From JAGXTF01 sp044224315 (GTDB lineage: Bacteria > Bacteroidota > Bacteroidia > NS11-12g > UBA955), in contig JBGAKR010000002.1 of the NCBI GenBank assembly GCA_044224315.1, positions 62,001 to 126,000 on the forward strand: a DNA stretch of 64,000 nucleotides, written 5' to 3'. How positions within the stretch are numbered: the stretch's first letter is position 1; each line of letters starts with the position of its first letter. Below, in pieces: positions 10,117 to 18,415 of this stretch. Made by a program: the position numbers and the translations under genes. A model generated the notes under the pieces. It did no database searches, had not been told where the DNA came from, and saw nothing but the letters and a program-made list of their open reading frames with translations.

Positions 10117-10494
10117 TTACTTAACCTCAACTTCAGCACCAGCCTCTTTCAATTTAGCTGCCAGATCTTCAGCCTCGGCTTTAGAAATCTTTTCTTTTAC
10201 AGCTTGAGGGGCACCATCAACGAGATCTTTAGCCTCTTTCAGGCCTAGTCCGGTCAGATCTTTAACGATCTTAACCACATTCAGTTTGCTTGCACCGGCG
10301 TTAACCAGGATTACATCAAACTCGGTTTTTTCAGCAGCAGCTTCACCAGCACCACCTGCAGGAGCAGCGGCAACGGCTACAGCAGCAGCAGCGGGTTCGA
10401 TGCCATGCTCTTCTTTCAGGATCTGAGCAAGCTCATTTACTTCTTTTACAGTGAGATTTACCAACTGATTCGCGAATTCTTTCAAATCTACCAT
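10117..10494 (-). CDS. rplL: ribosomal protein L7/L12 (bL12)
   Basis: 125 residues. It has the N-terminal dimerisation helix hairpin, an Ala/Gly-rich hinge (AAAVAVAAAPAGGAGEAAAE, about 36-55) and the C-terminal factor-binding domain with GLGLKEAKDLVDGAP. It forms the ribosomal stalk that recruits translation GTPases. It lies 31 bases after rplJ, in the standard order. Confidence 0.98.
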   Translation of the reverse strand: MVDLKEFANQLVNLTVKEVNELAQILKEEHGIEPAAAAVAVAAAPAGGAGEAAAEKTEFDVILVNAGASKLNVVKIVKDLTGLGLKEAKDLVDGAPQAVKEKISKAEAEDLAAKLKEAGAEVEVK

Positions 10495-10525
10495 TGTGTT
10501 ATGTTTTTAAGTTTTATTGTTTTTG

Positions 10526-11050
10526 TTATGCGTTTCTTTCTTCTAGGGCTTTTACCAATCCGGCCAGTTTCTGACCAGCGTTGCTCTGCAAAGCAGATAT
10601 AACGTTTTTGGCAGGTGATTGCAGCAGACTGATAACCTCGCCAATCAAATCTTCTTTAGATTTCAGTTTGGTTAGGGCTTCCAGTTGGTTATCGCCAACG
10701 AAAACACTGTTATCAATCCAGGCACCTTTTAATTGAGGAAGTTCACCGGCTTCTCTGAATTTTTTAATGGCTTCGGCGGGAGCTTTCATGTTTTCGGCAG
10801 TAAGCACGCAGGTGCTTCCAGCCAATACATCTTGCAAATCGCCAAAATCTTTACCACTGTCTTTCATAGCGCGAAGGATCAGGGTATTTTTTGCCATGCG
10901 CATGCTTATTCCTTTTTCAAACAACATGCGACGGAATTTGTTTGTTTGATTGGCGGTTAGGCCAGAGGTATTTGCCAGATAAACGAAGTTGTTATCTTTC
11001 AATAGTTCGGTAAGTTCGGAAACTACCGCTTGTTTCTCAGTTCTGTTCAT
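10526..11050 (-). CDS. rplJ: ribosomal protein L10 (uL10)
   Basis: 174 residues, the usual length. The N-terminal RNA-binding domain contains the LRRxLxxxG-like pattern (FRRMLFEKGISMRMAKNTL), and the C-terminal helix anchors L7/L12 dimers. Only two bases separate it from the rplA stop, so there is no room for the separate L10 autoregulatory leader known from E. coli. Confidence 0.98.
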   Translation of the reverse strand: MNRTEKQAVVSELTELLKDNNFVYLANTSGLTANQTNKFRRMLFEKGISMRMAKNTLILRAMKDSGKDFGDLQDVLAGSTCVLTAENMKAPAEAIKKFREAGELPQLKGAWIDNSVFVGDNQLEALTKLKSKEDLIGEVISLLQSPAKNVISALQSNAGQKLAGLVKALEERNA

Positions 11051-11052
11051 GA

Positions 11053-11748
11053 TTAGATTCCGGGTATTGATTTAACATCTACATTTACACCGGGGCTCAT
11101 GGTGCTGCTTACATAAATACTGCGGAAGTAGGTTCCTTTTGCAGCACTTGGTTTCAGCTTGTTCAACACCTGTACGAGTTCCTGTGCGTTTTCACTCAAT
11201 TTATCAGCATCGAAAGATACTTTTCCGATGGAGGTATGAATAATACCGGTTTTGTCTACTTTGAAATCGATTTTACCTGCTTTTACTTCCTGGGTGGCTT
11301 TACCTACCTCAGTGGTAACAGTACCACTTTTGGGGTTTGGCATCAGGTTGCGAGGACCCAGTACTTTACCTAAACGACCTAATTTGGCCATTACTGCAGG
11401 TACTGCAATAATGATGTCGATATCGGTCCAGCCACCGGCAATTTTTTCGATATAATCATCCAAACCAACGTGGTCGGCACCCGCATCTTTTGCTTCCTGC
11501 TCTTTATCGGGGGTACACAATACCAGTACGCGGATGGTTTTACCCAAACCGTGAGGCAGGGCGGCAACACCACGAACCATTTGATTGGCTTGTTTTGGAT
11601 CCACACCTAAACGCACATCGATATCCACCGATGCATCAAATTTGGTGGTGGTTATTTTTTTCACAATGTCCAAGGCTTCTTTCAGATTGTAAGCTTTGGT
11701 TGCATCGTATTTTGATAACGCTTCTTTTCTTTTTTTACCAACTTTCAT
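11053..11748 (-). CDS. rplA: ribosomal protein L1 (uL1)
   Basis: 231 residues with the L1 signatures GRLGKVLGPRNLMPNPKSGTV and KAGKIDFKVDKTGIIH. It binds the L1 stalk of 23S rRNA; in many bacteria it is also the translational repressor of the L11-L1 mRNA. It starts 11 bases after rplK. Confidence 0.98.
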   Translation of the reverse strand: MKVGKKRKEALSKYDATKAYNLKEALDIVKKITTTKFDASVDIDVRLGVDPKQANQMVRGVAALPHGLGKTIRVLVLCTPDKEQEAKDAGADHVGLDDYIEKIAGGWTDIDIIIAVPAVMAKLGRLGKVLGPRNLMPNPKSGTVTTEVGKATQEVKAGKIDFKVDKTGIIHTSIGKVSFDADKLSENAQELVQVLNKLKPSAAKGTYFRSIYVSSTMSPGVNVDVKSIPGI

Positions 11749-11759
11749 TTTCTTGTTTT

Positions 11760-12197
11760 TTAGAACGGTGCTTCTCCCGTGATATTAATACCCATACTGC
11801 GCGCAGTACCGGCAACCAACTTCATTGCAGATACCTCAGTAAAGCAATTCAAATCCGGCATTTTTTCGTTTGCAATGGTTTTCACCTGATCCCAAGTAAC
11901 AGAACCAACTTTCTTACGGTTGGGCTCGGCAGAACCTTTTTGCAGTTTTGTAGCTTCCAGCAATTGCACGGCAACCGGTGGGTTTTTAATGATAAAATCG
12001 AAAGATTTGTCGGCATACAGTGTAAGTAATACTGGCAATACTTTTCCCATTTTATCCTGGGTACGCGCGTTGAATTGTTTACAGAAGTCCATGATGTTTA
12101 CACCTTTAGAACCGAGTGCCGGTCCGATTGGTGGCGCGGGGTTTGCTTGTCCGCCTTTCACCTGGAGTCTTAAATAACCTGTTATCTCCTTAGCCAT
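11760..12197 (-). CDS. rplK: ribosomal protein L11 (uL11)
   Basis: 145 residues. The N-terminal domain has GQANPAPPIGPALGSKGVN and the C-terminal rRNA-binding domain ends with AGTARSMGINI. It forms part of the GTPase-associated centre. It lies 9 bases after nusG. Confidence 0.98.
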   Translation of the reverse strand: MAKEITGYLRLQVKGGQANPAPPIGPALGSKGVNIMDFCKQFNARTQDKMGKVLPVLLTLYADKSFDFIIKNPPVAVQLLEATKLQKGSAEPNRKKVGSVTWDQVKTIANEKMPDLNCFTEVSAMKLVAGTARSMGINITGEAPF

Positions 12198-12206
12198 TTT
12201 AGTTTT

Positions 12207-12758
12207 TTACAGTTTTTGTACTTGATTGTAGTAAAGTTCAAGCGGAGTGCGACGGCCAAATATTTTTACCATCACTTTCAGCTTTTTCTTTTCATCGTTT
12301 ACTTCTTCGATTACCCCGTCAAAATCATTAAATGGGCCATCGATTACTTTTACAGGTTCGCCTACTACAAATTGTTCATCGGAGGTGCTTTCACCTTCGC
12401 TCAACTCATCGGCGGTACCTAAAATTCTATTCAGTTCGTTGTTTCTCAGCGGAACAGGTTGGTCTTTAGACCCAAGGAAACCTACAACACCTGAAACACT
12501 TTTAATCAGAGGAATTACTTCTGGATCAGAGAAATCGGCTTGAATCAGAATATAGCCTGGGAAAGCATTTCTTTCTTTGGCTACTTTTTTACCGTTTTTA
12601 ATCTGGTAGACCTTTTCGGTAGGGATGAGAATATCGGGTACAAAGTTAAGTTTGGCGGCTCTTTCCAGTTCCACCATAATGTTGTGCTTCACCTTCTTTT
12701 CTTGTCCGGTGATGGCCCTAACTACGTACCATTTATATTTCTCTTCTACTTCGGTCAT
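12207..12758 (-). CDS. nusG: transcription antitermination factor NusG
   Basis: 183 residues. An N-terminal NGN domain starts with KWYVVRAITGQEKKV, and the C-terminal KOW domain has VGEPVKVIDGPFNDFDGVIEEV. It binds RNA polymerase and couples it to the ribosome or Rho. It follows secE by 8 bases, the classic secE-nusG pair. Confidence 0.98.
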   Translation of the reverse strand: MTEVEEKYKWYVVRAITGQEKKVKHNIMVELERAAKLNFVPDILIPTEKVYQIKNGKKVAKERNAFPGYILIQADFSDPEVIPLIKSVSGVVGFLGSKDQPVPLRNNELNRILGTADELSEGESTSDEQFVVGEPVKVIDGPFNDFDGVIEEVNDEKKKLKVMVKIFGRRTPLELYYNQVQKL

Positions 12759-12766
12759 TCCCTTGT

Positions 12767-12964
12767 TTATTTAAACATTTTGTAAAAATTGGTAAGGGCA
12801 AAACCCAAACCACTGTCCATACCCCAGATAACCAGAGCAAACAACACCGAGGCCACTATCACGATAGTGGTGCTTTCAGTGAGTTCGTTCCAAGTTGGCC
12901 AGGAGACCTTGTTTACTAACTCATCGCGAGTTTCGCGAAAGTAATTTGTTATTCTCTGAAACAT
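12767..12964 (-). CDS. secE: preprotein translocase subunit SecE
   Basis: 65 residues from the ATG at 12,964 (MFQRITNYFRETRDELVNK). The amphipathic helix with the conserved VSWPTWNEL motif is followed by one transmembrane segment (IVIVASVLFALVIWGM). A longer frame to 13,003 exists but would run into the tRNA-Trp gene, so the internal Met is chosen. It is a membrane subunit of SecYEG. Confidence 0.96.
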   Translation of the reverse strand: MFQRITNYFRETRDELVNKVSWPTWNELTESTTIVIVASVLFALVIWGMDSGLGFALTNFYKMFK

Positions 12965-12989
12965 TTTCGCTTTCCTTTTATGGATTGCT

Positions 12990-13063
12990 TGGCACGGATA
13001 CAAGGATTCGAACCCTGATCAAAGGTTTTGGAGACCTCTATTCTACCATTGAACTATATCCGT
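12990..13063 (-). tRNA. tRNA-Trp (CCA anticodon)
   Basis: Full cloverleaf on the minus strand. The acceptor ACGGATA pairs with TATCCGT; the anticodon stem GAGGT/ACCTT carries the loop CTCCAAA (anticodon CCA); the T-loop is GGTTCGAATCC. The sequence after the discriminator reads CCA, so the 3' end appears to be encoded. It sits between tuf and secE as in many bacteria. Confidence 0.97.
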
Positions 13064-13064
13064 A

Positions 13065-13092
13065 TAAACAGGAGTGCAGGCACTCCTGTTTA
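13065..13092 (-). promoter_or_regulatory. perfect hairpin between tuf and tRNA-Trp
   Basis: TAAACAGGAGTG and CACTCCTGTTTA form a perfect 12-bp stem with a 4-base loop. It ends two bases before the mature 5' end of tRNA-Trp and lies 25 bases after the tuf stop. There is no T-run, so it is more likely an RNA-processing or partial-termination element than a full terminator. Confidence 0.65.
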
Positions 13093-13117
13093 TTTCACAG
13101 TTTAATGAAAAACTGTA

Positions 13118-14299
13118 TTATTCAATAATTTCGGTAACCTGACCGGCACCTACGGTTCTGCCACCTTCACGGATAGCGAAACGCAGACCTTTTTCCATCG
13201 CGATAGGCTGAATCAGCTCAACAGAGATAGAAACGTTGTCACCAGGCATAATCATTTCAGTACCTTCTGGCAACTGGATTTCACCGGTTACGTCAGTAGT
13301 ACGGAAATAGAATTGAGGACGGTATTTGTTAAAGAATGGAGTATGACGTCCACCTTCTTCTTTGCTCAATACGTAAACTTCGGCTTTGAATTTTTTGTGT
13401 GGGTTAACTGATTTAGGAGCGCAGATAACCATACCACGACGGATGTCGTCTTTTTCAATACCACGCAGCAACAGACCGGCGTTGTCACCAGCTTCACCAC
13501 GATCCAACAGTTTGCGGAACATTTCTACACCGGTAACGGTAGAAGAAAGAGAAGCACCGAAACCGATAATGTCTACGGGGTTACCCACGTTGATAACACC
13601 ACGCTCAATACGGCCGGTAGCAACAGTACCACGACCAGTGATTGAGAACACGTCTTCAACTGGCATCAGGAATGGCTGATCAACCAGACGTGGAGGAACT
13701 GGAATCCAGTTATCAACGGCGGCCATCAGTTCAATTACAGTATCTACCCATTTTTGTTCGCCGTTCAAAGCACCAAGTGCAGAACCACGGATAATTGGGG
13801 TTTCGTCCTGGAATTCGTAGAATTTCAACAGGTCGCGGATTTCAAGTTCAACGAGATCCAACAGTTCTGGATCGTCTACCATATCCACTTTATTCATGAA
13901 TACAACCAGACGAGGTACACCAACCTGACGGGCAAGCAGAATATGCTCGCGGGTTTGTGGCATTGGACCATCGGTAGAAGCAACTACCAGAATAGCACCG
14001 TCCATCTGAGCAGCACCAGTTACCATGTTTTTTACATAGTCGGCGTGACCTGGGCAGTCAACGTGTGCATAGTGACGGTTTGCAGTTTGATACTCAACGT
14101 GAGCAGTATTAATGGTAATACCACGCTCTTTTTCTTCTGGAGCAGAGTCGATAGAATCGAAAGATCTTTTCTCAGAAAGACCAGCGTTAGCCAGTACAGT
14201 GGTAATAGCCGCTGTCAAAGTGGTTTTACCGTGGTCAACGTGACCAATGGTACCAATGTTTACGTGCGGTTTGGAACGGTCAAAGGTTTCTTTTGCCAT
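13118..14299 (-). CDS. tuf: elongation factor Tu
   Basis: 393 residues. GTPase motifs are GHVDHGKT (G1), DCPGHADY (G3) and NKVD (G4), followed by beta-barrel domains 2 and 3 (RGITINTAHVEYQT, TGRGTVATGRIERG). It delivers aminoacyl-tRNA to the ribosome. It follows four tRNA genes and precedes tRNA-Trp and secE, the arrangement of E. coli tufB. Confidence 0.99.
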   Translation of the reverse strand: MAKETFDRSKPHVNIGTIGHVDHGKTTLTAAITTVLANAGLSEKRSFDSIDSAPEEKERGITINTAHVEYQTANRHYAHVDCPGHADYVKNMVTGAAQMDGAILVVASTDGPMPQTREHILLARQVGVPRLVVFMNKVDMVDDPELLDLVELEIRDLLKFYEFQDETPIIRGSALGALNGEQKWVDTVIELMAAVDNWIPVPPRLVDQPFLMPVEDVFSITGRGTVATGRIERGVINVGNPVDIIGFGASLSSTVTGVEMFRKLLDRGEAGDNAGLLLRGIEKDDIRRGMVICAPKSVNPHKKFKAEVYVLSKEEGGRHTPFFNKYRPQFYFRTTDVTGEIQLPEGTEMIMPGDNVSISVELIQPIAMEKGLRFAIREGGRTVGAGQVTEIIE

Positions 14300-14340
14300 A
14301 GTTATTTATTTATTGTTCTTATTAGTTTCTATATACTTTG

Positions 14341-14412
<72 letters not shown>

Positions 14413-14463
14413 TTTTTTTGCCGCATTGCTGCGGCGGGTTTTTGTGGCAGTAAGCCACCTGCG

Positions 14464-14536
14464 AGCGGGAGACGAGGCTCGAACCCGCGACCTACAGCTT
14501 GGAAGGCTGTCGCTCTACCAACTGAGCTACTCCCGC
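14464..14536 (-). tRNA. tRNA-Gly (TCC anticodon)
   Basis: Acceptor GCGGGAG/CTCCCGC, anticodon stem ACAGC/GCTGT with loop CTTCCAA (TCC), T-arm CGGGTTCGAGCCTCG. It lies between tRNA-Tyr and tRNA-Thr in the tRNA-tuf operon. Confidence 0.97.
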
Positions 14537-14553
14537 AGTTGCAATCATAAAAG

Positions 14554-14637
14554 TGGTGGGGAGTGGTGGATTCGAACCACCGAAGCCGAAGCAACAGATT
14601 TACAGTCTGTCCCATTTAGCCACTCTGGAAACTCCCC
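14554..14637 (-). tRNA. tRNA-Tyr (GTA anticodon)
   Basis: Acceptor GGGGAGT/ACTCCCC, anticodon stem ACAGA/TCTGT with loop CTGTAAA (GTA), a long variable arm as expected for Tyr, T-arm GGTGGTTCGAATCCACC. The 3' end reads ACCA, so CCA is encoded. Confidence 0.97.
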
Positions 14638-14662
14638 CTGTATTGAGATTTTATGATTGCGG

Positions 14663-14735
<73 letters not shown>

Positions 14736-14753
14736 TTATATCTTTAAGAACGC

Positions 14754-14771
14754 GAGGTAATTGTCTACCTC
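14754..14771 (-). promoter_or_regulatory. leader hairpin of the tRNA-tuf operon
   Basis: GAGGTA/TACCTC, a 6-bp stem with a 6-base loop, lies between the predicted transcription start and the first tRNA. Likely a processing leader; inference. Confidence 0.4.
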
Positions 14772-14785
14772 TCAAAAAAGGACTG

Positions 14786-14817
14786 CAAAAATAGTAGTTT
14801 TCCACGAGTTGTCAAAA
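14786..14817 (-). promoter_or_regulatory. promoter of the tRNA-tuf-rpoBC block
   Basis: On the minus strand TTTTG (14,817-14,813) is followed after exactly 19 bases by TATTTTTG (14,793-14,786). This matches the Bacteroidota primary sigma consensus (TTTG, 19 bases, TAnnTTTG). It is one of the best matches in the window and heads the most highly expressed genes. Confidence 0.85.
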
Positions 14818-14936
14818 GGTATTCCAAAAAATTTCAAAAAGGTTTGCATTTTCTTCGTTAATCGTTGCTATCACACACTTTATACAATATTACGAAAGCC
14901 TAACAAATAGGTCAAACGCATAACTTTTTTGCATTG

Positions 14937-14944
14937 TACCTTTG
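14937..14944 (+). promoter_or_regulatory. -7 box of the DUF4340-like gene, start codon 7 bases away
   Basis: TACCTTTG matches TAnnTTTG. Only seven bases separate it from the ATG at 14,952, which predicts a leaderless or nearly leaderless mRNA. No clear TTTG is seen 19 bases upstream. Confidence 0.5.
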
Positions 14945-14951
14945 CAATCCG

Positions 14952-15998
14952 ATGAAAAGAATACTGATTACCCTGGGAATTTTGGTTTTAGCCATTGTTG
15001 CGGGCCTTATTTTATGGAAAAACATGAACCATACCGGGGCAGTGGGACTTAAAGATTTTGCCCTCGAAAAACCTGCCGATATTACCCGCATATTCTTTGC
15101 CCCAAATAATACCAAACTTACCTGGCTGCAGTTCGACAAAGAAAAGGACGGTACATGGTGGGTTAAAACTGAAAATAAGCGCTATAAAGCCGATACCGCC
15201 TCTGTGCGCGACCTGCTCTATTATGTAATGGCCAACCTGCAGGTTAAAAACCCGGTAAACGATGCCGCCCTCGACGGGGTAAACCGCGAAATGGCGCTAT
15301 CTGCAGTTAAAGCCCAGTTCTATGTGGGTAGCAAATTGGTTAAAACCCTGTATGCCGGTGCACCTACTTACGATCAATTGGGTACCTATATGTATCTGCC
15401 CGGTGAGGGAAGCGATAAAAAACACGAAAGGCCCTGCGTGGTAGTGGTACCTGGCCATAATGGATACGTTACACCGTATTTTAATGTAGACATTAACAGT
15501 TGGAGAACCCCGGCCATTATGGACATACCCGCAGCACAAATCCAACAACTGGAGATTCAATGGGCCGAACACCCCGAAGAAAGTTTCAGGATAACCCGCA
15601 CGAATGCCGAACTGAGCCTCACAAATCTCAACAATCAACAAATTCCGGCAAATCAAAACAGCCTTGTTGCCTTTTTAGACATGTTTACCTGGGTAACCCG
15701 CGAGGGTGGCGAAATTGCCGGCATCAATCGGAACAAAGAGCAAAAAGCGGCATTGCTGGCCTCTACTCCTTTTTTCAGTATTGACATTACGGATAAAAAC
15801 AACCAGCATACAAAGCTTAATGTATATTATCGCCCTATAAGTGAGGAAAGTTATTCGAAAGAAACCCGCACCGGTGAATTAAAAGTTTCAGAAACTGAAA
15901 CCTACTGGGGTGTATTGGCCGGTACCGACGAAATTTGGGTTTTGCAAGATGCCATCATGAAAAATAGAATGCGCCGATTATCTGATTTTAAAAGATAA
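14952..15998 (+). CDS. DUF4340-like membrane-anchored protein
   Basis: 348 residues from the ATG at 14,952; a start at 14,934 would lie upstream of the predicted transcription start. One N-terminal transmembrane anchor (ILITLGILVLAIVAGLILW), then a beta-rich extracytoplasmic part with LKDFALEKPADITRIFFAPNN and repeated WWV-type units. The pattern fits DUF4340, a family of unknown function found near ABC-2 gliding or exopolysaccharide exporters in some bacteria; no such partner is adjacent here. Confidence 0.75.
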   Translation: MKRILITLGILVLAIVAGLILWKNMNHTGAVGLKDFALEKPADITRIFFAPNNTKLTWLQFDKEKDGTWWVKTENKRYKADTASVRDLLYYVMANLQVKNPVNDAALDGVNREMALSAVKAQFYVGSKLVKTLYAGAPTYDQLGTYMYLPGEGSDKKHERPCVVVVPGHNGYVTPYFNVDINSWRTPAIMDIPAAQIQQLEIQWAEHPEESFRITRTNAELSLTNLNNQQIPANQNSLVAFLDMFTWVTREGGEIAGINRNKEQKAALLASTPFFSIDITDKNNQHTKLNVYYRPISEESYSKETRTGELKVSETETYWGVLAGTDEIWVLQDAIMKNRMRRLSDFKR

Positions 15999-16043
15999 AC
16001 TTTGCATTTTTGCGTTATTAATCAGGGATAACCACTTACAGAT

Positions 16044-16787
16044 TTGAAAATACAAATTGCACTGGTAGGTGCTGTAATAGGCTTAATTTCAAGCGGAATG
16101 ATTGGCGCTGTGGTGGGTTTCCTTCTGGGATTGTACATCGATTTTATTAGCCAGGAAAAGACCGAAGACGCTGAACCAAACATTAGAACAAGTCGCACTC
16201 CACCGCGTCCGCACGATTTCAGAATGGACTTATTGGTTCTGATGGCTGCCATTATGAACGCCGATGGGGCCACAATGAAGAGTGAGCTTGAAACGGTAAA
16301 ACGCATGCTGGTGCGCAGCTATGGCGAGGATGAAACCCGACAGATGCTGTTAATTCTGCGCGAACTGGTAAAAGAAAGGCAGGATGTGGGCATGGTTTGC
16401 CGAAACTTGCGCAACCGCATGTCGTATAGCCAGCGATTAGAGGTAGTGCATATTCTCTTCCGAATATCGGCGGCCGACAGTGATATCAACAACCAGGAAT
16501 ACAGCATGCTACAATATATAGGTGTGCAACTGGGCATTACCACCCCTGATTTCTTATCCTTACGAGCCATGTTTATCAGCAGCCCGGATTCGGATTTCCA
16601 GATATTGGATGTTTCTCCCTCCGCATCGGAAGACGATATAAAAAAGGCTTACCGCAAAATGGCCATGCGTTTTCACCCGGATAGGGTAAACGGTTTAACC
16701 GAGGGTGAAAAGAAAGCTGCCCAGGAGAAATTTGTGAGGGTAAACAAAGCCTATGAAAATATTAAGCGCAAAAAAGGCTGGGCATGA
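16044..16787 (+). CDS. TerB-like / J-domain co-chaperone (DjlA-like)
   Basis: 247 residues from a TTG start. Order: a hydrophobic Gly-rich N-terminal hairpin (about 5-30), a helical TerB-like domain (MDLLVLMAAIMNADGATMKSELE...AADSDINNQE) with acidic metal-binding-like positions, and a C-terminal J-domain with an intact HPD (RFHPDRV, about residue 213). The layout matches DjlA, a membrane-anchored DnaK co-chaperone. Its stop overlaps the start of the next gene (ATGA). The start is unusual; no in-frame ATG lies before the hydrophobic segment. Confidence 0.85.
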   Translation: MKIQIALVGAVIGLISSGMIGAVVGFLLGLYIDFISQEKTEDAEPNIRTSRTPPRPHDFRMDLLVLMAAIMNADGATMKSELETVKRMLVRSYGEDETRQMLLILRELVKERQDVGMVCRNLRNRMSYSQRLEVVHILFRISAADSDINNQEYSMLQYIGVQLGITTPDFLSLRAMFISSPDSDFQILDVSPSASEDDIKKAYRKMAMRFHPDRVNGLTEGEKKAAQEKFVRVNKAYENIKRKKGWA

Positions 16788-17695
16788 ATAAAATTGCCGT
16801 ACATACAGCGCTTTTTTCAGTTTCGCTATTCTATGCGATACTATTCAGTTGGGCAGGTGAAATTATGCCCAGATACATTTCTGCAGAAGGATTTGTATGG
16901 TTAAGGATTGTAACCGCCGCCGTATTATTTAACATCACTGCCCTGTTTTTCGCCCGTGAAAGGGTAGATTTAAAAACCGATGGTCTGTTGTTGCTGGTTT
17001 GCGCATTTTTTGGCACTGCAGGCAATATGTTTATGTTTTTTAAAGGTTTAAGTATGACCCGGCCAATCAATGGAGCCGTGCTTATGATGGTAACTCCGCT
17101 GTTTGTTTCAATATTCGACCATTGGAAACAGCGCAAAAACCCGGCCTTAGATACCATTTTCGGCCTTATCATTGGCACTGCCGGGGCAGCCATGCTCATG
17201 GCGGGTAAAGGGGCCCATTTTACCTCTCGCACCCTGCAGGGTGATATCTGGATTGCAGTGAATGCCGCTTTCTATGCAGTATACCTGGTATTGGTGAAAA
17301 AATTGGTACATAAATATAAGCCCATAACGGTAAACAGGGTAACATTTACCATGGGAATATTTCTCATAGCTCCATTGGGTGCCTCAGAACTGGTGCATAC
17401 CAATTTTGCTGCAATCCCGGCTGATATTTGGTGGAAAATAATTTACACCCTGTTTTTTACAAGCTTTCTGGTGTACCTGCTCAATTCATATGGTATTAAG
17501 CATGGAAGTTCCTCGCTGGTAGGCATATACATATACCTGCAACCCATACTGGCCACAATTATTGCTGTAATGCTGGGCTCCGACGAAATGACCTGGACTA
17601 AACTTATTTTAACCCTTACCGTGCTGTTTGGCGTATGGTTGGTTTTAACCAGCGATAAACGAACCTTTAGCCTTAAAAACATATTTGGCAAATAA
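16784..17695 (+). CDS. EamA/DMT-family transporter
   Basis: 303 residues and about ten hydrophobic segments in two EamA repeats; the second begins near GDIWIAVNAAFYAVYLVLVKK. Drug/metabolite-superfamily exporters act in the inner membrane; the substrate is not predictable. Overlaps the previous gene by four bases, so translation is probably coupled. Confidence 0.88.
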   Translation: MNKIAVHTALFSVSLFYAILFSWAGEIMPRYISAEGFVWLRIVTAAVLFNITALFFARERVDLKTDGLLLLVCAFFGTAGNMFMFFKGLSMTRPINGAVLMMVTPLFVSIFDHWKQRKNPALDTIFGLIIGTAGAAMLMAGKGAHFTSRTLQGDIWIAVNAAFYAVYLVLVKKLVHKYKPITVNRVTFTMGIFLIAPLGASELVHTNFAAIPADIWWKIIYTLFFTSFLVYLLNSYGIKHGSSSLVGIYIYLQPILATIIAVMLGSDEMTWTKLILTLTVLFGVWLVLTSDKRTFSLKNIFGK

Positions 17696-17711
17696 AATGC
17701 CCTGCAATTAT

Positions 17712-17719
17712 TAACTTTG
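17712..17719 (+). promoter_or_regulatory. -7 box of the metal-uptake locus
   Basis: TAACTTTG, an exact TAnnTTTG, lies 11 bases before the ATG at 17,731. It probably drives 17,731 and the genes downstream. Confidence 0.5.
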
Positions 17720-17730
17720 CACCCTTTACT

Positions 17731-18057
17731 ATGCAAACTGCTGAAGCAAATAAAATCCTTGAAGGAATACTGAAAGAATCAGAGAAGTCTGGAATTCAAG
17801 CTGAAAAATACATTCCATTGATTCAAAAAGCCAGGGAATATGCACTGAAGGAAAATGATCCTTTGGTAACCCGTGCCCTCAGATTGCTGTGGCAGCACCT
17901 CGAAGCAAACGAAGGTTTTCAGATTGCATTTTTGGAAGAAGCAGAAACCCAGGAAGAGAATTTCACATACTTCATTAGCCTGTGTTTAAAATCGGATAAC
18001 GATTATAACCGCGATGAATTGCGTGAAATGACGAATATGCTGCAGGAAGTTGCTTAA
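17731..18057 (+). CDS. conserved helical protein of unknown function
   Basis: 108 residues, predicted all-helical, acidic, no signal peptide and no transmembrane segment (ANKILEGILKESEKSGIQAEKYIPLIQKAREYAL). I do not recognise a family with a known role. The last base of its stop is the first base of the next gene's ATG (TAATG), so the two are probably translationally coupled. Confidence 0.7.
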   Translation: MQTAEANKILEGILKESEKSGIQAEKYIPLIQKAREYALKENDPLVTRALRLLWQHLEANEGFQIAFLEEAETQEENFTYFISLCLKSDNDYNRDELREMTNMLQEVA

Positions 18058-18365
18058 TGCAAAAACTTCGCAAAGCCATATCATTCCTTTATCTGTTTTT
18101 GCTGGTTTTTATCAGCATACCCAGGGAGTTTGTGCACCATTGTGAAGTTTCACATGCGCACGAACTCACTTCAAATACCGAAAATATTAGTGCCAAATGT
18201 GCGGTTTGTGATTTTGATTTTTTTCAGAATTTACCCTGCCAAACCTGCACGGTAGAAAGACCAGTTGTATTTTATTTGCCCCAAATAAACGAATTAATAT
18301 CGGATGTATTTTCTTACCATCCAGTATTAATTTCCAATAAAGCACCTCCCGCGATTCTGGTTTAA
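18057..18365 (+). CDS. small Cys/His-rich protein linked to a TonB receptor
   Basis: 102 residues. One N-terminal hydrophobic segment (AISFLYLFLLVFISIP), then FVHHCEVSHAHEL and CAVCDFDF...LPCQTC, ending NKAPPAILV. Small proteins with a signal segment, His cluster, paired CxxC and a terminal GPP or APP-like motif often precede TonB receptors or metal efflux genes in Bacteroidota (the HYC_CC_PP-like group). The Cys/His content suggests metal handling, which is inference. TonB receptor and lipoprotein follow on the same strand. Confidence 0.7.
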   Translation: MQKLRKAISFLYLFLLVFISIPREFVHHCEVSHAHELTSNTENISAKCAVCDFDFFQNLPCQTCTVERPVVFYLPQINELISDVFSYHPVLISNKAPPAILV

Positions 18366-18381
18366 ATTCAGAATTTTATTA

Positions 18382-18402
18382 TGCATCCATTCACCGGATG
18401 CA
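18382..18402 (+). promoter_or_regulatory. hairpin over an alternative start of the TonB receptor
   Basis: TGCATCC and GGATGCA form a 7-bp inverted repeat with a 7-base loop. The right arm contains the ATG at 18,398, the upstream start candidate of the receptor. The stem could block that ATG and favour the GTG at 18,416. Confidence 0.4.
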
Positions 18403-18415
18403 AGCGGAAACAGAG

